A stretch of DNA of 64,000 nucleotides from CAYWBU01 sp942491525 (GCA_942491525.1 CALOBW010000055.1:1-64000); one strand, 5' to 3'; numbered from the stretch's first letter, positions 24,947 to 34,557 are shown. Program-made: numbers and translations. Notes: generated by a model from the letters alone, not told the origin.

Positions 24947-27763
24947 TTAGCGACTATCCAGAACCCGCCGAATAGTCCCCGCAATCTCACTCATCACCAC
25001 CGGCTTCATGATGTACTCCTTGATGCCGGCGGCCTTGGCCTGCTCCTCTGACATGATGTCGCTGAAACCGGTGCAGAGGATGATCGGGATGTCGGGTTTG
25101 ACCAGCATGATCTCGCGCGAAAACTCCTCGCCGGTCAGCTCGGGCATGGTCATGTCGGTGATGACCAGGTCGAAGCGGTCCATGTGGTGGCAGAAGGTGT
25201 CCAGGGCGTCCTTGCTGCTGCTGTGGGCCGTGACCTGATAGCCCAGGTACTGCAGCATGTCCTGCATCATGTCCACGATATACTCTTCGTCGTCCACCAG
25301 CAGGATATGCTCGTGGCCGGTGGGGTAGCTGGGGGTCGGGGTGTGTTCGGTCTCGGCTTCGGCCGGCTGCTGTTCGGGCAGGTAGATGCTGAAGGTGGTG
25401 CCCTTGCCGGGCTCGCTGTAGACGTTGATGTCGCCGCCGCACTTGGTGATGATGCCGTGGACCACGGCCAGGCCCATGCCGGTGCCCTTGCCCTGCTCCT
25501 TGGTGGTGAAGTAGGGGTCGAAGATGCGTTCGAGGATCTTGGGATCGATGCCTTCGCCGGTGTCGCTGATGCTCAGGCGCAGGTGGTTGCCCGGCGCGAT
25601 CGAGACCGGCAGGTTATCGCTGGGGTCGATGTGGATGCGGTTGAGGTTGATGCTCAGCACGCCGCCCTTTTCGCCCATGGCGTGGTAGGCGTTGGTGCAG
25701 AGGTTCATCATGATCTGGTGGATCTGGGTCGGGTCGGCTTTGACCGGGCCGCAGTTATCGTCCAGTTTCTGACGGATCTCGATGGTCGAGGGCAGGGTCG
25801 ATCTGAGCAGTTTGAGCGACTCCTTGATGATGGGCTGGATCTGCAGGTTCTCGAGGGTCTCGTCGGTCTGGCGGCTGAAGGTCAGGATGTGTTTGACCAT
25901 CTCCTTGGCGCGGTCGGCGGCCTTGAGGATGTGCTCCAGGTGGCGGTAGAGCTTGCTGTCGTCGGGCACCAGGGCTGTGCCCATCTCGGCGTAGCCGATG
26001 ATAGGGGTCAGGATGTTGTTGAAGTCGTGGGCGATGCCGCCGGCCAGAGTGCCGATGGCTTCCATCTTCTGGGCCTGGACCAGCTTCTTCTCCAGTTCGG
26101 TCTCGGTGGTCATGTCGCGGCTGACCGAGATGTACTTCTTGACCTCGCCGTCATTGTCGAAGATCGGCGTGATGGTGTTGTCCAGGGTGAAGATGTTGTT
26201 GTTGCGGTTGCGCACCAGGAAGCGGCCGGAGAAGGGCTCCTGGCGTTCCAGGCAGTGCTGGATGGCTTCAAACTGGGCCTGGTCCTCAAGGGTCAGGAAG
26301 TCCAGGGCGTTGGCGCCCATGATCTCATCGCCGTTGGCGCCGGTCATTTCGCGGTAGGCCGGGTTGGAGTAGAGGATGGTGCCGAACTGGTCGGTGATCA
26401 GGATGCTCTCGGTGGCGTGTTCGATGACGCTGGCCAGCAGCAGGCGCTCCTCTTCAGCTTCCTTGCGCTTGCTGATGTCGACGAAGAGGCTGATCAGGCA
26501 CTGCTGATCGGCGATTGTGATGGCTTCGGCGTACATCAGGCCGTTCAGGACGCGGCCGTTGGCCAGGTGCAGCGGCATTTCGCGCGGCGGTTTTTTCTGC
26601 AGGGCGGCATTGACGAAGATTTTGTAGGCCTCATCCTTGATCAGGCCCAGCTCGGTGTAGGTTTTGCCGATGATCTCATCCTTGGGCAGGTCGAAGGTCT
26701 TGGCGAAGCTCAGGTTGTGCTCCAGGATGGCGCCGCTCTCGATGGCGAAGATGGCCATGGGCATGGGATTTTTGTTGAAGATGGTCAGGAAGCGCTTGTT
26801 CATCTCGTCCAGGGCGGCATTGGCCTGCATGCGTTTGGTGATGTCGCGGGCGATGTTGAGCACGGTCTGGACCCGGCCCTGGGAGTTGAACTCCGGGATC
26901 AGGCGCCACTCCACGAAGTAGGTTTCGTTGCCGAGCTTGAAGTCGAACTGGTGCACCGAGGGCTGGCCGCTGGCGAAGGTCTTGTCGAGCTCGGCCTCCC
27001 AGAGGTCGCAGATCTCGGCCGGGAAACCCATCTCGCGGGCCGAGTGGCCCATGAAATCTTCGGGCTTGATGCCGATCAGGCTGCTGATGTGGCTGCTGAT
27101 GTAGTGGATGTGATAGTTCTGGCCGCAGCGGGCATAGACGTCGGGCGAGTTTTCCAGCACGGCGCGGTAGTTCTGCTCGCGCTCCAGCAGGGCGGTCTCG
27201 GCGTGGATGCGCTCCTGGATCTCGGCCTGCAGGTTCTTGTTGGCCTCCTGCAGCAGGGTGGTGCGCTGCTTGACCAGATCCTCCAGGTGCTCCTGATACT
27301 GCTGCAGCTCGATCTCGGTCTTCTTGCGGCTGGTGATGTCGCTCATGATGCCGGTGATGCCCGAGAACTCGTCCTCGTCGAAGAGGGGGCGGCTGGAGCA
27401 GGAGATGTGGCGGATCTTGCCCTCTTTGGTTCTGATGCGGAACTCGAAGGGGTTGGTGTCGCCCCTGAGGGTGTGCATCAGCTGGTTCATCAGCGAGGGC
27501 ACATCGTCCGGATGGGCCCAGAAGGAGAATGACTGGCCGCCGATCTCGTCAACCCTGTAGCCCGAGATGCGCTCGGCCACCGAGTTGATGTAGGAGAAGC
27601 GTCCCTGTCCGTCGAGGGCGAAGATTATATCGTTAATATTTTCAGCTAGTTTTAGATAGTGGTGACGGCTGGTCTGCAGGTCTCTCTCAGCCTGCTCACG
27701 CCGACTGGATTCAAGTTCCAGCTTTTTAAGACGCTGTTCTAGTTCCTCGTACGTTGGTCTCAT
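24947..27763 (-). CDS. Cytosolic hybrid histidine kinase (4 PAS-HisKA-HATPase-REC)
   Basis: A 938-aa sensor kinase with no transmembrane helix. A short N-terminal coiled coil leads into PAS domains at about 35-150, 205-315, 320-435 and 440-560; a long coiled coil (about 150-205) separates the first two. The HisKA box GGIAHDFNNIL carries the phosphorylated His near 579, the ATPase domain shows LCTNAYHAM, SDTGEGIDP and GTGMGLAVVHG, and the C-terminal receiver has LLVDDEE and ITDMTMPE (phosphoacceptor near 870). It would sense cytosolic or redox signals through PAS. No partner is adjacent; the lone receiver at 17845-18240 is a candidate target. Confidence 0.93.
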   Translation of the reverse strand: MRPTYEELEQRLKKLELESSRREQAERDLQTSRHHYLKLAENINDIIFALDGQGRFSYINSVAERISGYRVDEIGGQSFSFWAHPDDVPSLMNQLMHTLRGDTNPFEFRIRTKEGKIRHISCSSRPLFDEDEFSGITGIMSDITSRKKTEIELQQYQEHLEDLVKQRTTLLQEANKNLQAEIQERIHAETALLEREQNYRAVLENSPDVYARCGQNYHIHYISSHISSLIGIKPEDFMGHSAREMGFPAEICDLWEAELDKTFASGQPSVHQFDFKLGNETYFVEWRLIPEFNSQGRVQTVLNIARDITKRMQANAALDEMNKRFLTIFNKNPMPMAIFAIESGAILEHNLSFAKTFDLPKDEIIGKTYTELGLIKDEAYKIFVNAALQKKPPREMPLHLANGRVLNGLMYAEAITIADQQCLISLFVDISKRKEAEEERLLLASVIEHATESILITDQFGTILYSNPAYREMTGANGDEIMGANALDFLTLEDQAQFEAIQHCLERQEPFSGRFLVRNRNNNIFTLDNTITPIFDNDGEVKKYISVSRDMTTETELEKKLVQAQKMEAIGTLAGGIAHDFNNILTPIIGYAEMGTALVPDDSKLYRHLEHILKAADRAKEMVKHILTFSRQTDETLENLQIQPIIKESLKLLRSTLPSTIEIRQKLDDNCGPVKADPTQIHQIMMNLCTNAYHAMGEKGGVLSINLNRIHIDPSDNLPVSIAPGNHLRLSISDTGEGIDPKILERIFDPYFTTKEQGKGTGMGLAVVHGIITKCGGDINVYSEPGKGTTFSIYLPEQQPAEAETEHTPTPSYPTGHEHILLVDDEEYIVDMMQDMLQYLGYQVTAHSSSKDALDTFCHHMDRFDLVITDMTMPELTGEEFSREIMLVKPDIPIILCTGFSDIMSEEQAKAAGIKEYIMKPVVMSEIAGTIRRVLDSR

Positions 27764-27935
27764 GCCTGATTTTCCTGCCGCTCATATAGCATCTGGAACA
27801 CCAAAAAGATATCTTAAATCACTGCAGTGCAGATCTCTGGTCGCTTCAAGCGCTGTGGATCGACAGCCTGAATTTTCAGTTTTATCAGACACATATTGAG
27901 AAAAATAGCCTCATACTGTGTTTAAATTTTAACAG

Positions 27936-27965
27936 TTGACATAAATTGAACGCGTTCAATATTAT
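27936..27965 (+). promoter_or_regulatory. Promoter with operator of the CoA-transferase gene
   Basis: Perfect TTGACA (27936-27941) and TATTAT (27960-27965), 18-bp spacer. A perfect palindrome TTGAACGCGTTCAA (27946-27959) fills the spacer, so a bound repressor would block RNA polymerase. The 255-bp gap around it shows no gene. Confidence 0.65.
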
Positions 27966-28018
27966 GTTTATTCAATTAATAACATTTGAAAATTTAATAA
28001 TGCAAGGGGGTTTTAGTT

Positions 28019-29365
28019 TTGGATTACAGCAGAGAGTATCAGCAGAAACTGGTCAGCGCCGCCGAGGCTGTCCGGCACATCAAATCGGGCGACATCGTGG
28101 ACTATGGATTTTTCAACGGTAAACCGGTCATTTGTGACCAGGCCCTGGCCGAGCGGCACGCCGAGCTGGAGGATGTGCAGATCTACGGCGCCGTGACCCT
28201 GCCGCCGGTGCCCGAGGTGGCCAAGCATCCCGGCAGCTTTGTCTATCATGACTGGCACTACTCCAAGATCACGCGCATCATGCAGCGCGACTACTCGCTG
28301 GGATTCTACAGCCCCTTCCTCTATCATCGGGCGCCCCACATGTACCGCACCATCAACTACAACAAGCGCAACACGGTCATCCTGCATGTCTGTCCCATGG
28401 ACAGCAACGGCTGCTTCAACCTGGGCCCGCAGAATTCGGCCGCCATGGCCAATGTTGAGATGGCCGACCAGGTGATTGTGGAGGTCAACAAAAACATGCC
28501 GGTCTGCCAGGGCGGCGCCGAGGAGTATGTGCCCATCTCCATGGTGGATGCGATCGTGGAGGCGCCGGACGACCAGCTGCTGCCTGATATTCCGGGAGCC
28601 GAACCCAACGAGGAGGATCGGCTGATCGCCAGCCACATCATGCAGCATGTCCATGACGGCTGCTGCATCCAGCTGGGCATCGGCGGCATGCCCAACGCCG
28701 TCGGCAAGATGATCGCCGAGTCCGATCTCAAGGATCTGGGCGGCCATACCGAGATGCTGGTGGACGCCTATGTGGACATGATCGAGTCGGGCCGCATGAA
28801 CGGCAGCCGCAAGCAGTTTGACCGTTTCCGGGTGCCCTTCACCTTTGCCATCGGTTCCCAGCGCCTCTATGATTTCATCCATGACAATCCGCGGGTGGCA
28901 TCCTATCCGGTGGACTACACCAATGATCCGCGCCTGATCAGCAAGCTCGACAACTTCATCTCCATCAACAACGCCGTGCAGGTGGACCTCTACTCGCAGG
29001 TCAATGCCGAGTCCCTGGGTATTCATCAGGTTTCCGGCAACGGCGGCATGTGGGATTTTGTGATCGGCTCCCAGTGGTCCGAGGGCGGCAAGAGCTTCAT
29101 CTGCCTGCGCTCAACCTACAGTGATGCCGAGGGGGAGCTGCACTCGCGCATCGTGCCCCACTTTGCACCCGAGACCATCACCACCATCCCGCGTCAGATG
29201 GTCGACTATGTGGTCACCGAGTTCGGCGCCGTGCGCATGCAGGCCCGTCCGACCTGGCAGCGCGCCGAGGAGCTGATCAGCATCGCGCACCCCGACTTCC
29301 GTGACGAACTGGTTAAGGAAGCTGAGCGGATGAAGATCTGGCGTAACTCGAATAAGAAGATTTAA
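28019..29365 (+). CDS. Acyl-CoA:acetate CoA-transferase family protein
   Basis: A 448-aa member of the acetyl-CoA hydrolase/transferase family, closest in look to butyryl-CoA or 4-hydroxybutyrate CoA-transferases: LGIGGMPNAVG, HTEMLVDAYVDM, a SGNGGMWDFVIG motif, GGKSFICLRSTY, and the YVVTEFGAVRM segment near the end. Such enzymes exchange CoA between acids and acetyl-CoA in fermentation or fatty-acid use. Translation appears to begin at TTG 28019, eight bases after AAGGGGG; no ATG lies near the conserved start. The gene is monocistronic, between an operator-bearing promoter and a terminator. Confidence 0.88.
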   Translation: MDYSREYQQKLVSAAEAVRHIKSGDIVDYGFFNGKPVICDQALAERHAELEDVQIYGAVTLPPVPEVAKHPGSFVYHDWHYSKITRIMQRDYSLGFYSPFLYHRAPHMYRTINYNKRNTVILHVCPMDSNGCFNLGPQNSAAMANVEMADQVIVEVNKNMPVCQGGAEEYVPISMVDAIVEAPDDQLLPDIPGAEPNEEDRLIASHIMQHVHDGCCIQLGIGGMPNAVGKMIAESDLKDLGGHTEMLVDAYVDMIESGRMNGSRKQFDRFRVPFTFAIGSQRLYDFIHDNPRVASYPVDYTNDPRLISKLDNFISINNAVQVDLYSQVNAESLGIHQVSGNGGMWDFVIGSQWSEGGKSFICLRSTYSDAEGELHSRIVPHFAPETITTIPRQMVDYVVTEFGAVRMQARPTWQRAEELISIAHPDFRDELVKEAERMKIWRNSNKKI

Positions 29366-29377
29366 AGAGATAAGATT

Positions 29378-29398
29378 CGGGGAGCAGGTTGCTCCCCG
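29378..29398. terminator. Bidirectional hairpin terminator
   Basis: Perfect 9-bp stem CGGGGAGCA / TGCTCCCCG with a GGT loop in the gap between the convergent CoA-transferase and tatA genes. Confidence 0.8.
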
Positions 29399-29403
29399 GT
29401 AGA

Positions 29404-29589
29404 TTATTTTGGTTCGATCTTGTCGTCAGACTTTTTTTCTTGCTCTTCTTCTTCGTTGACGGCCGACTTGAAGTTTTTGATGCCCTTGCCAAGTGCTCCG
29501 CCAACTTCAGGCAGCTTGCCGGCGCCGAAGATAATCAGCACGACCACCAGGATTATAATCAGTTCTGTCATTCCAAATCCACCCATCAT
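29404..29589 (-). CDS. tatA: Twin-arginine translocase subunit TatA
   Basis: About 61 aa. The single membrane helix and hinge GMTELIIILVVVLIIFGAGK, then LPEVGGALGKGIKNFK amphipathic helix and an acidic/Lys tail, are standard for TatA/E, which forms the pore for folded proteins. The ATG at 29589 has AGGAGG six bases ahead; a longer frame from 29628 is unlikely. No tatB or tatC is adjacent. Confidence 0.93.
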   Translation of the reverse strand: MMGGFGMTELIIILVVVLIIFGAGKLPEVGGALGKGIKNFKSAVNEEEEQEKKSDDKIEPK

Positions 29590-29708
29590 GGGAAGCCTCC
29601 TAGAAATTTGCTGAGAACTGCATAGCATAACTTAGGGTTATAAGGCAAACTCTATGGGTGTTAAGGGAGTGTTGAAATTGTGATTGGGCGGGTGCTATGC
29701 TGGAGGGC

Positions 29709-30476
29709 ATGAAACTGATAATTTTCACCGATCTGGACGGCACGCTGCTCGACCACCATAGCTACTCGTTTGCAGCGGCCCGGCCGGCGCTGGATAGAAT
29801 CGCCGCGCGTAGAATTCCGCTGGTGATCGTCTCCAGCAAGACCCGTTCAGAGATCGAACCGATGCTGGCCGAAGCCGGCTTCGCCAGGATCTTCATCTCC
29901 GAGAACGGCAGCGGCATCTTTAGGCCGGGCGAGGGCGGCTATGAAATGGTCAGGCTGGGGATCGACTACGCCGAGGCGGTTGAAGCCCTGAAGGCGGCCA
30001 GCGCCGCCTGCGGCGTGGCGGTTGAGGGCTTTCATGAGATGAGCGTGGCGCGCGTCGCCGGGCTGACCGGTCTCGATCTGCAGGCGGCGGACCTGGCCAA
30101 GCGGCGCGACTTTTCGGAGCCCTTCATGGTCAGGTCCGGTGATCCTGAGGTTTTGGCCGGGCACCTGCGGGCGCAGGGCTACAACGTGATCCGCGGCGGG
30201 CGCTTCTGGCATCTGCTGGGCGACTGCGACAAGGGCCGGGCGGTCAGAAAAGTCATGCAGCTGCTGGGCGGCCAGCGCTCAATCGCCCTGGGCGACAGCC
30301 CCAATGATCTGGACATGCTGCGGGCCGCCGACATTGGGGTGGTGGTGCAGCGCCATGACGGCAGCTACATGGATCTCTCATCGGATCCGGGTCTCAGGCG
30401 CGCCGGTGGCATCGGTCCGGCGGGCTGGAATGCGGCGGTGCTGGAGTTGCTCGGGGCCGAATCTGAAATTTCGTAG
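29709..30476 (+). CDS. Mannosyl-3-phosphoglycerate phosphatase-like HAD hydrolase
   Basis: A 255-aa HAD phosphatase (subfamily IIB): the nucleophile motif FTDLDGTLLD at the start, IVSSKTRSEIE, ISENGSGIF, and the metal-binding LGDSPNDLDML near the C-terminus. The pattern ENG(S)...GRFWHLLG...DKG matches MpgP, which removes phosphate to give the compatible solute mannosylglycerate. The synthase gene is not next to it. MKLIIF at 29709 is the family-like start, though GGAGG is only two bases before it; an in-frame ATG at 29697 is possible. Confidence 0.78.
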   Translation: MKLIIFTDLDGTLLDHHSYSFAAARPALDRIAARRIPLVIVSSKTRSEIEPMLAEAGFARIFISENGSGIFRPGEGGYEMVRLGIDYAEAVEALKAASAACGVAVEGFHEMSVARVAGLTGLDLQAADLAKRRDFSEPFMVRSGDPEVLAGHLRAQGYNVIRGGRFWHLLGDCDKGRAVRKVMQLLGGQRSIALGDSPNDLDMLRAADIGVVVQRHDGSYMDLSSDPGLRRAGGIGPAGWNAAVLELLGAESEIS

Positions 30477-30498
30477 CTTGAGAAATTTAGCATTTTGG

Positions 30499-30575
30499 CC
30501 GATATAGTGCGAACTATGGTCGGACCAATAAGGATGCGAAATTAAACCTCAAATCTCAAACATGAACGATGTTCA
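30499..30575. promoter_or_regulatory. Inverted repeats upstream of glpA
   Basis: Two dyads lie in the 192-bp gap: CCGA..ATAGT-GCGA-ACTAT..TCGG (30499-30523) and TGAAC-GAT-GTTCA (30563-30575). The second has half-sites like the palindrome in the CoA-transferase promoter. Either may be an operator of the glp operon. Confidence 0.45.
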
Positions 30576-30610
30576 AGAAAATCAGCTAATTACGCAATTG
30601 ATAAGGGCAC

Positions 30611-30638
30611 TTGACCATTGCAAAAAGCAGGGTATATG
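30611..30638 (+). promoter_or_regulatory. Promoter of the glpABC-tkt operon
   Basis: TTGACC (30611-30616) and TATATG (30633-30638) with a 16-bp spacer, 30 bp before glpA. Confidence 0.5.
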
Positions 30639-30668
30639 GTGTGCTTTATCAATTCGAGGGACGAATCT

Positions 30669-32177
30669 ATGATAAAAACTGATGTAGTAATTGTCGGCGG
30701 CGGAGCTACTGGATGTGGCTTGGCCAGGGACCTGACGCTCAGAGGCATCTCTGTGTGTCTTGTGGAGAAGAAAGACTTTGCAGCCGGTGCAACCGGTGCC
30801 TGTCACGGACTTCTGCACAGCGGCGGCCGTTATGTTGTCAATGACAAAGAGGCCGCTGAGGAGTGTATCACTGAAAACATGATCCTGCGCAGAATCGCCA
30901 AGAAGTGCGTCGAGCAGACCGAGGGTCTCTTTGTGCGTCTGCCCGGTGACTCCAAGGTCTATCGCGACCGCTTCCTGCAGAGCTGCGAAGAGGTAGGCAT
31001 CCGTACCGAGGTGCTCTCGGCCAGCCGCGCGCTGCAGATGGAACCCAACCTCAACCCCAGCCTGGAAGAGGCCATCATGGTTCCCGACAGCTCGGTCGAT
31101 CCGTTCAGACTCTGTATGCTGAACGCCATCACGGCCAAGAACCATGGCGCCACCATCCTGATCCACCATAAGGCCATCGATGTGATCAAGGAGCACGGCA
31201 AGTGTGTCGGCATCGTGGCTCAGGATGAGTTCTCGCAGCAGAAGAAGGTTATCCGCGCCAAGATCATCGTCAATGCCAGCGGCGCCTGGGGTGCCAAGGT
31301 GGCCCAGCTGGCCGGCGGCGACGTGCCCATGAGCCTCTCCAAGGGCTCGCTGGTGATTACCAACCATCGTCTGACCAATACGGTCGTCAACCGTCTGCGT
31401 CCGCCGTCAGACGGCGACATCATCGTGCCCAATGAGGCGGTCTGCCTGGCCGGTACCACCTCCATCCCCTGCCTGGACCCCGATCAGATCGAGGTCGATC
31501 CGGCCGAGGTCGACGTGGTTACCCGCGAGGCCGAGGCGATGATTCCGCAGTTCGGTTCCACCCGCCTGATCAGAACCTACACCGGCGTGCGGCCCCTGCT
31601 CAAGGCGCCCGAGGGTGCCGGCGACGGCCGCAACATTTCGCGCGGCTTCCAGATCATCAACCATCAGAACGGCATGTACTCCATTCTGGGCGGCAAGCTG
31701 ACCACCTACCGTCTGATGGCCGAGAAGATGGCCGACACCCTGATGGATGAAGTTTTTGAGATGAACGTTCCCTGTACCACCGCCGAGCTGGAGCTCGAGG
31801 GCCAGGAGATTCTGAGCGGCTATCCGCTCTCCAGGCGCCTCAAGGATCTGAGCGACATCGTCTGCGAGTGCGAGCTGGTTACCCGCGCCGACGTCGAGGC
31901 CGTGGTCAACCGCATCGGCACCAAGTCGATCGGTGACATTCAGCACCGCACCCGTCTGGGCATGGGTCCCTGTCAGGGCGGCTTCTGCACCTACCGCGCC
32001 CTGGGCATCATCCAGGAGATGGGCCGCGTGACCCCCGACGAGTCCATGGACTCTCTGCGCACCTTCCTGCAGGGCCGCTACCGCGGCATCCGGCCGGCAC
32101 TCTGGGGCGATCAGTTGCGTGAAGAGCAGATGGTTGAGGGAATCTATCTGGGTATTCTGAATATGGAGCAGAAATGA
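30669..32177 (+). CDS. glpA: Anaerobic glycerol-3-phosphate dehydrogenase, subunit A
   Basis: A 502-aa flavoprotein oxidising sn-glycerol 3-phosphate to dihydroxyacetone phosphate. The Rossmann motif VVIVGGGATGCGLARDL opens the protein; ATGACHGLLHSGGRYV is the usual FAD-binding follow-up; the C-terminal BFD-like domain has four cysteines in CECELV and GPCQGGFC for a [2Fe-2S] centre, marking the anaerobic (GlpA) rather than aerobic (GlpD) form. The ATG at 30669 follows GAGGG. It heads a glpA-glpB-glpC operon with ATGA overlaps. Confidence 0.95.
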   Translation: MIKTDVVIVGGGATGCGLARDLTLRGISVCLVEKKDFAAGATGACHGLLHSGGRYVVNDKEAAEECITENMILRRIAKKCVEQTEGLFVRLPGDSKVYRDRFLQSCEEVGIRTEVLSASRALQMEPNLNPSLEEAIMVPDSSVDPFRLCMLNAITAKNHGATILIHHKAIDVIKEHGKCVGIVAQDEFSQQKKVIRAKIIVNASGAWGAKVAQLAGGDVPMSLSKGSLVITNHRLTNTVVNRLRPPSDGDIIVPNEAVCLAGTTSIPCLDPDQIEVDPAEVDVVTREAEAMIPQFGSTRLIRTYTGVRPLLKAPEGAGDGRNISRGFQIINHQNGMYSILGGKLTTYRLMAEKMADTLMDEVFEMNVPCTTAELELEGQEILSGYPLSRRLKDLSDIVCECELVTRADVEAVVNRIGTKSIGDIQHRTRLGMGPCQGGFCTYRALGIIQEMGRVTPDESMDSLRTFLQGRYRGIRPALWGDQLREEQMVEGIYLGILNMEQK

Positions 32178-33346
32178 GAGTATATGATTCAGTAATTATC
32201 GGTGGCGGCATGTCGGGCCTGATGGCGGCCATTAAGCTGGCTGATCAGGGGCGCAGTGTGGCCCTGGTTTCCAAGGGCGATCCGGTCTGCTGTCTCTCTA
32301 CCGGTTGTGTGGATGTTTTGAGTGGTGAGGGCACCCTGAAGGAGCGTCTGAAGGCGCTGCCCAAGGAGCACCCCTATAAGCTGGTTGGTGAGCAGGAGAT
32401 CGTCTCCGCGCTGGATTACTTCAAGGAGGTTGTCGGCGACTATCTGGGCGAGCCAAGCGCCAACCGTGATATCATGACCCCGGTCGGCACGGCCAAGAGC
32501 ACCTGCCTGGTGCCCGGCACCATGGCCAAGTCCGAGGCCATGCCCGAGGAGTATCTGCATGTGATCTCCTTTGCCAAGATCAAGGACTTCTTTCCCAGCT
32601 ACATCACCGCGCGCCACAAGAACTCCGGCTACTCGGTCTTTGATGCCGGCGTGGGCACCACCCTGGGCATTGCCAATAAGTTTGACGAGCCCGAGTTCAG
32701 GGCCGAGTTCATCAGCTGGCTCAAGGATCTGGAGATCCCCGATGGCCGTCTGGCCATTCCGGCGGTCCTCGGCATTCTCAACTCCCAGGCCGTGCTGGAT
32801 GAAATTACGGCGGCAACTGATCGTGAGATCTTTGAGATTCCGACCCTGCCGCCTTCAATCCCGGGTCTGCGGCTTTTCAAACGCCTGAAGCAGGTGCTGC
32901 AGGATAAGGGCGGCGACCTCTACTGGGGCAAGGAGATCGCCAGCGTCGAGCGCAGCGGTTCCAAGATTGAGGCCATCACCCTGGCCAAATCGGGCCGCAC
33001 CACCCGCCTGGAGGGCAAGACCTTCATCCTGGCCACCGGCTCCTTTGTCAGCGGCGGCCTCTACGCCGGCCGCGACTCGGTGCGCGAGACCGTCTTCGAC
33101 CTCAACCTGGATGTGCCGTCGGATCGTGAAGAGTGGTTCGGCCACGACTTCTTCCAGCGCGGTCACGAGATTGAGAAGGTCGGCATCAAGGTGGATAAGG
33201 AGTTCAGGCCCGATGGTCAGGACAACCTCTTTGTCTGCGGCAGCATTCTGGCCAACTCCGAGATTATGAAGTATCAGTGCGGCCACGGTCTGGCCATCGC
33301 CACCGGTGTAGCCGCCGCCAAGAACTGTGAGGAACAGCTATCATGA
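32174..33346 (+). CDS. glpB: Anaerobic glycerol-3-phosphate dehydrogenase, subunit B
   Basis: A 390-aa GlpB with an N-terminal FAD-binding motif SVIIGGGMSGLMAAIKLAD, STGCVDVLSG, a central substrate-like domain and a closing LATGSFVSGG and FVCGSILANSEI, as in E. coli GlpB, which binds FMN/FAD and passes electrons from GlpA to GlpC. Start overlaps glpA by ATGA and stop overlaps glpC in the same way. Confidence 0.93.
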   Translation: MRVYDSVIIGGGMSGLMAAIKLADQGRSVALVSKGDPVCCLSTGCVDVLSGEGTLKERLKALPKEHPYKLVGEQEIVSALDYFKEVVGDYLGEPSANRDIMTPVGTAKSTCLVPGTMAKSEAMPEEYLHVISFAKIKDFFPSYITARHKNSGYSVFDAGVGTTLGIANKFDEPEFRAEFISWLKDLEIPDGRLAIPAVLGILNSQAVLDEITAATDREIFEIPTLPPSIPGLRLFKRLKQVLQDKGGDLYWGKEIASVERSGSKIEAITLAKSGRTTRLEGKTFILATGSFVSGGLYAGRDSVRETVFDLNLDVPSDREEWFGHDFFQRGHEIEKVGIKVDKEFRPDGQDNLFVCGSILANSEIMKYQCGHGLAIATGVAAAKNCEEQLS

Positions 33347-34557
33347 AGTCAGAATTTGAACACTGTATAAGGTGTACCATCTGTGTTGAGAACTGTCCGG
33401 TATTCAAGGTCAACAAGGACTATCCCGGACCCAAGCAGGCCGGGCCCGACTCTCAGCGCTTCCGCCTGGACGGCGAAGCCTCGGTGGATGACTGGGTCAA
33501 ACTCTGCACCCAGTGTAAGCGCTGCGAAGTGGCCTGTCCCTACGGTGTCGATCCGGCCGAGATCATTCTCAAGGCTCAGCTCAAGTACGGCAAGGAGCAT
33601 CTGCGTCCGCCGACGGCCCACCTTTTTGCCAACAACTTCTATCTGGGGACCCTCGGTTCGCTGGCGGCACCCATCGCCAACCGCGTCACCAAGTGGGGCT
33701 TTGTACAGAAGATCTTCAACCTGATGGGCATCTCCACCTACATGCCCTTCCCGAGCTTCAACTTCCGCTCCATGAACAAGAGCTGGCGCTGGAAGGGCAG
33801 GGGGCAGCGCAAGGTGGTCTTCTTCCACGGCTGTTTTCTGAATTTCAACCAGCCGGGTGTGGGACGCAACATCGTGGCCCTGTTGGCCTCCATGGGCCTC
33901 AAGGTGGTTGTGCCTCAGCAGACCTGCTGCGGGCTGCCGGCCCTGGGTAACGGCGATCTGGATACGGCCAAGCGCTATGCCGCCAAGAATGCCCGCATTC
34001 TGGCCGAGTATATCGACAAGGGCTACGACGTGATTTACAGCTGCACCTCCTGCGGCCAGACCATCATGCACGACTATCCCGGCATCATGGAGCTGCCCGA
34101 GGGCCGCAAGGTTTCCGAGAACTGCTACAACGTGCATGAGTACATTCTTAATCTGATTGAAGACGGCTACGTGACCCCCAATTTCGGGCCGGTCAATAAG
34201 ACCATCGCCTACCATATACCCTGCCACCTGCGCGCGGCCGGCATCGGTTATCCGGCCGCCAAGCTGCTCAAGATGGTCCCCGGGCTTAAGCTGCACGTCA
34301 TGGATGACAACTGCTGCGGTCTCTCCGGCAGCTACGGCTTCAAGACGCGCAACGCCGAGACCGCTCAGAAACTTGGTCAGCTGGCCGCCGACGCGGTTCT
34401 CTCGGTGAATCCGGATGAATTGATCTCCGACTGCGGCGCCTGCCGGATGCAGGTGGGCAATTTTGCCAAGATCCCGGCCGTTGATCCAACCGAGATTTTG
34501 TTGGAATCGCTATTGACGGCGCAGGGCGCAGGACGTAAGTTGAAACGTCTTAAATAG
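33343..34557 (+). CDS. glpC: Anaerobic glycerol-3-phosphate dehydrogenase, subunit C
   Basis: A 404-aa Fe-S subunit. Two [4Fe-4S] motifs (CIRCTICVENCP at residue 6 and CTQCKRCEVACP near 52) are followed by two cysteine-rich CCG domains, with QQTCCGLP near residue 200 and DNCCGLSGSYG near 322, plus partner motifs SCTSCGQT and SDCGACRMQ. GlpC anchors the complex to the membrane and hands electrons to menaquinone. Start is coupled to glpB. Confidence 0.94.
   Translation: MKSEFEHCIRCTICVENCPVFKVNKDYPGPKQAGPDSQRFRLDGEASVDDWVKLCTQCKRCEVACPYGVDPAEIILKAQLKYGKEHLRPPTAHLFANNFYLGTLGSLAAPIANRVTKWGFVQKIFNLMGISTYMPFPSFNFRSMNKSWRWKGRGQRKVVFFHGCFLNFNQPGVGRNIVALLASMGLKVVVPQQTCCGLPALGNGDLDTAKRYAAKNARILAEYIDKGYDVIYSCTSCGQTIMHDYPGIMELPEGRKVSENCYNVHEYILNLIEDGYVTPNFGPVNKTIAYHIPCHLRAAGIGYPAAKLLKMVPGLKLHVMDDNCCGLSGSYGFKTRNAETAQKLGQLAADAVLSVNPDELISDCGACRMQVGNFAKIPAVDPTEILLESLLTAQGAGRKLKRLK

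Noticed and set aside
25184..27532. A 782-aa open frame antisense to the hybrid kinase
   Set aside because: It is a mirror of a GC-rich gene: composition is dominated by Val, Ala, Gly, Asp and Leu, it has no domain, and the opposite strand carries a complete, motif-rich kinase.
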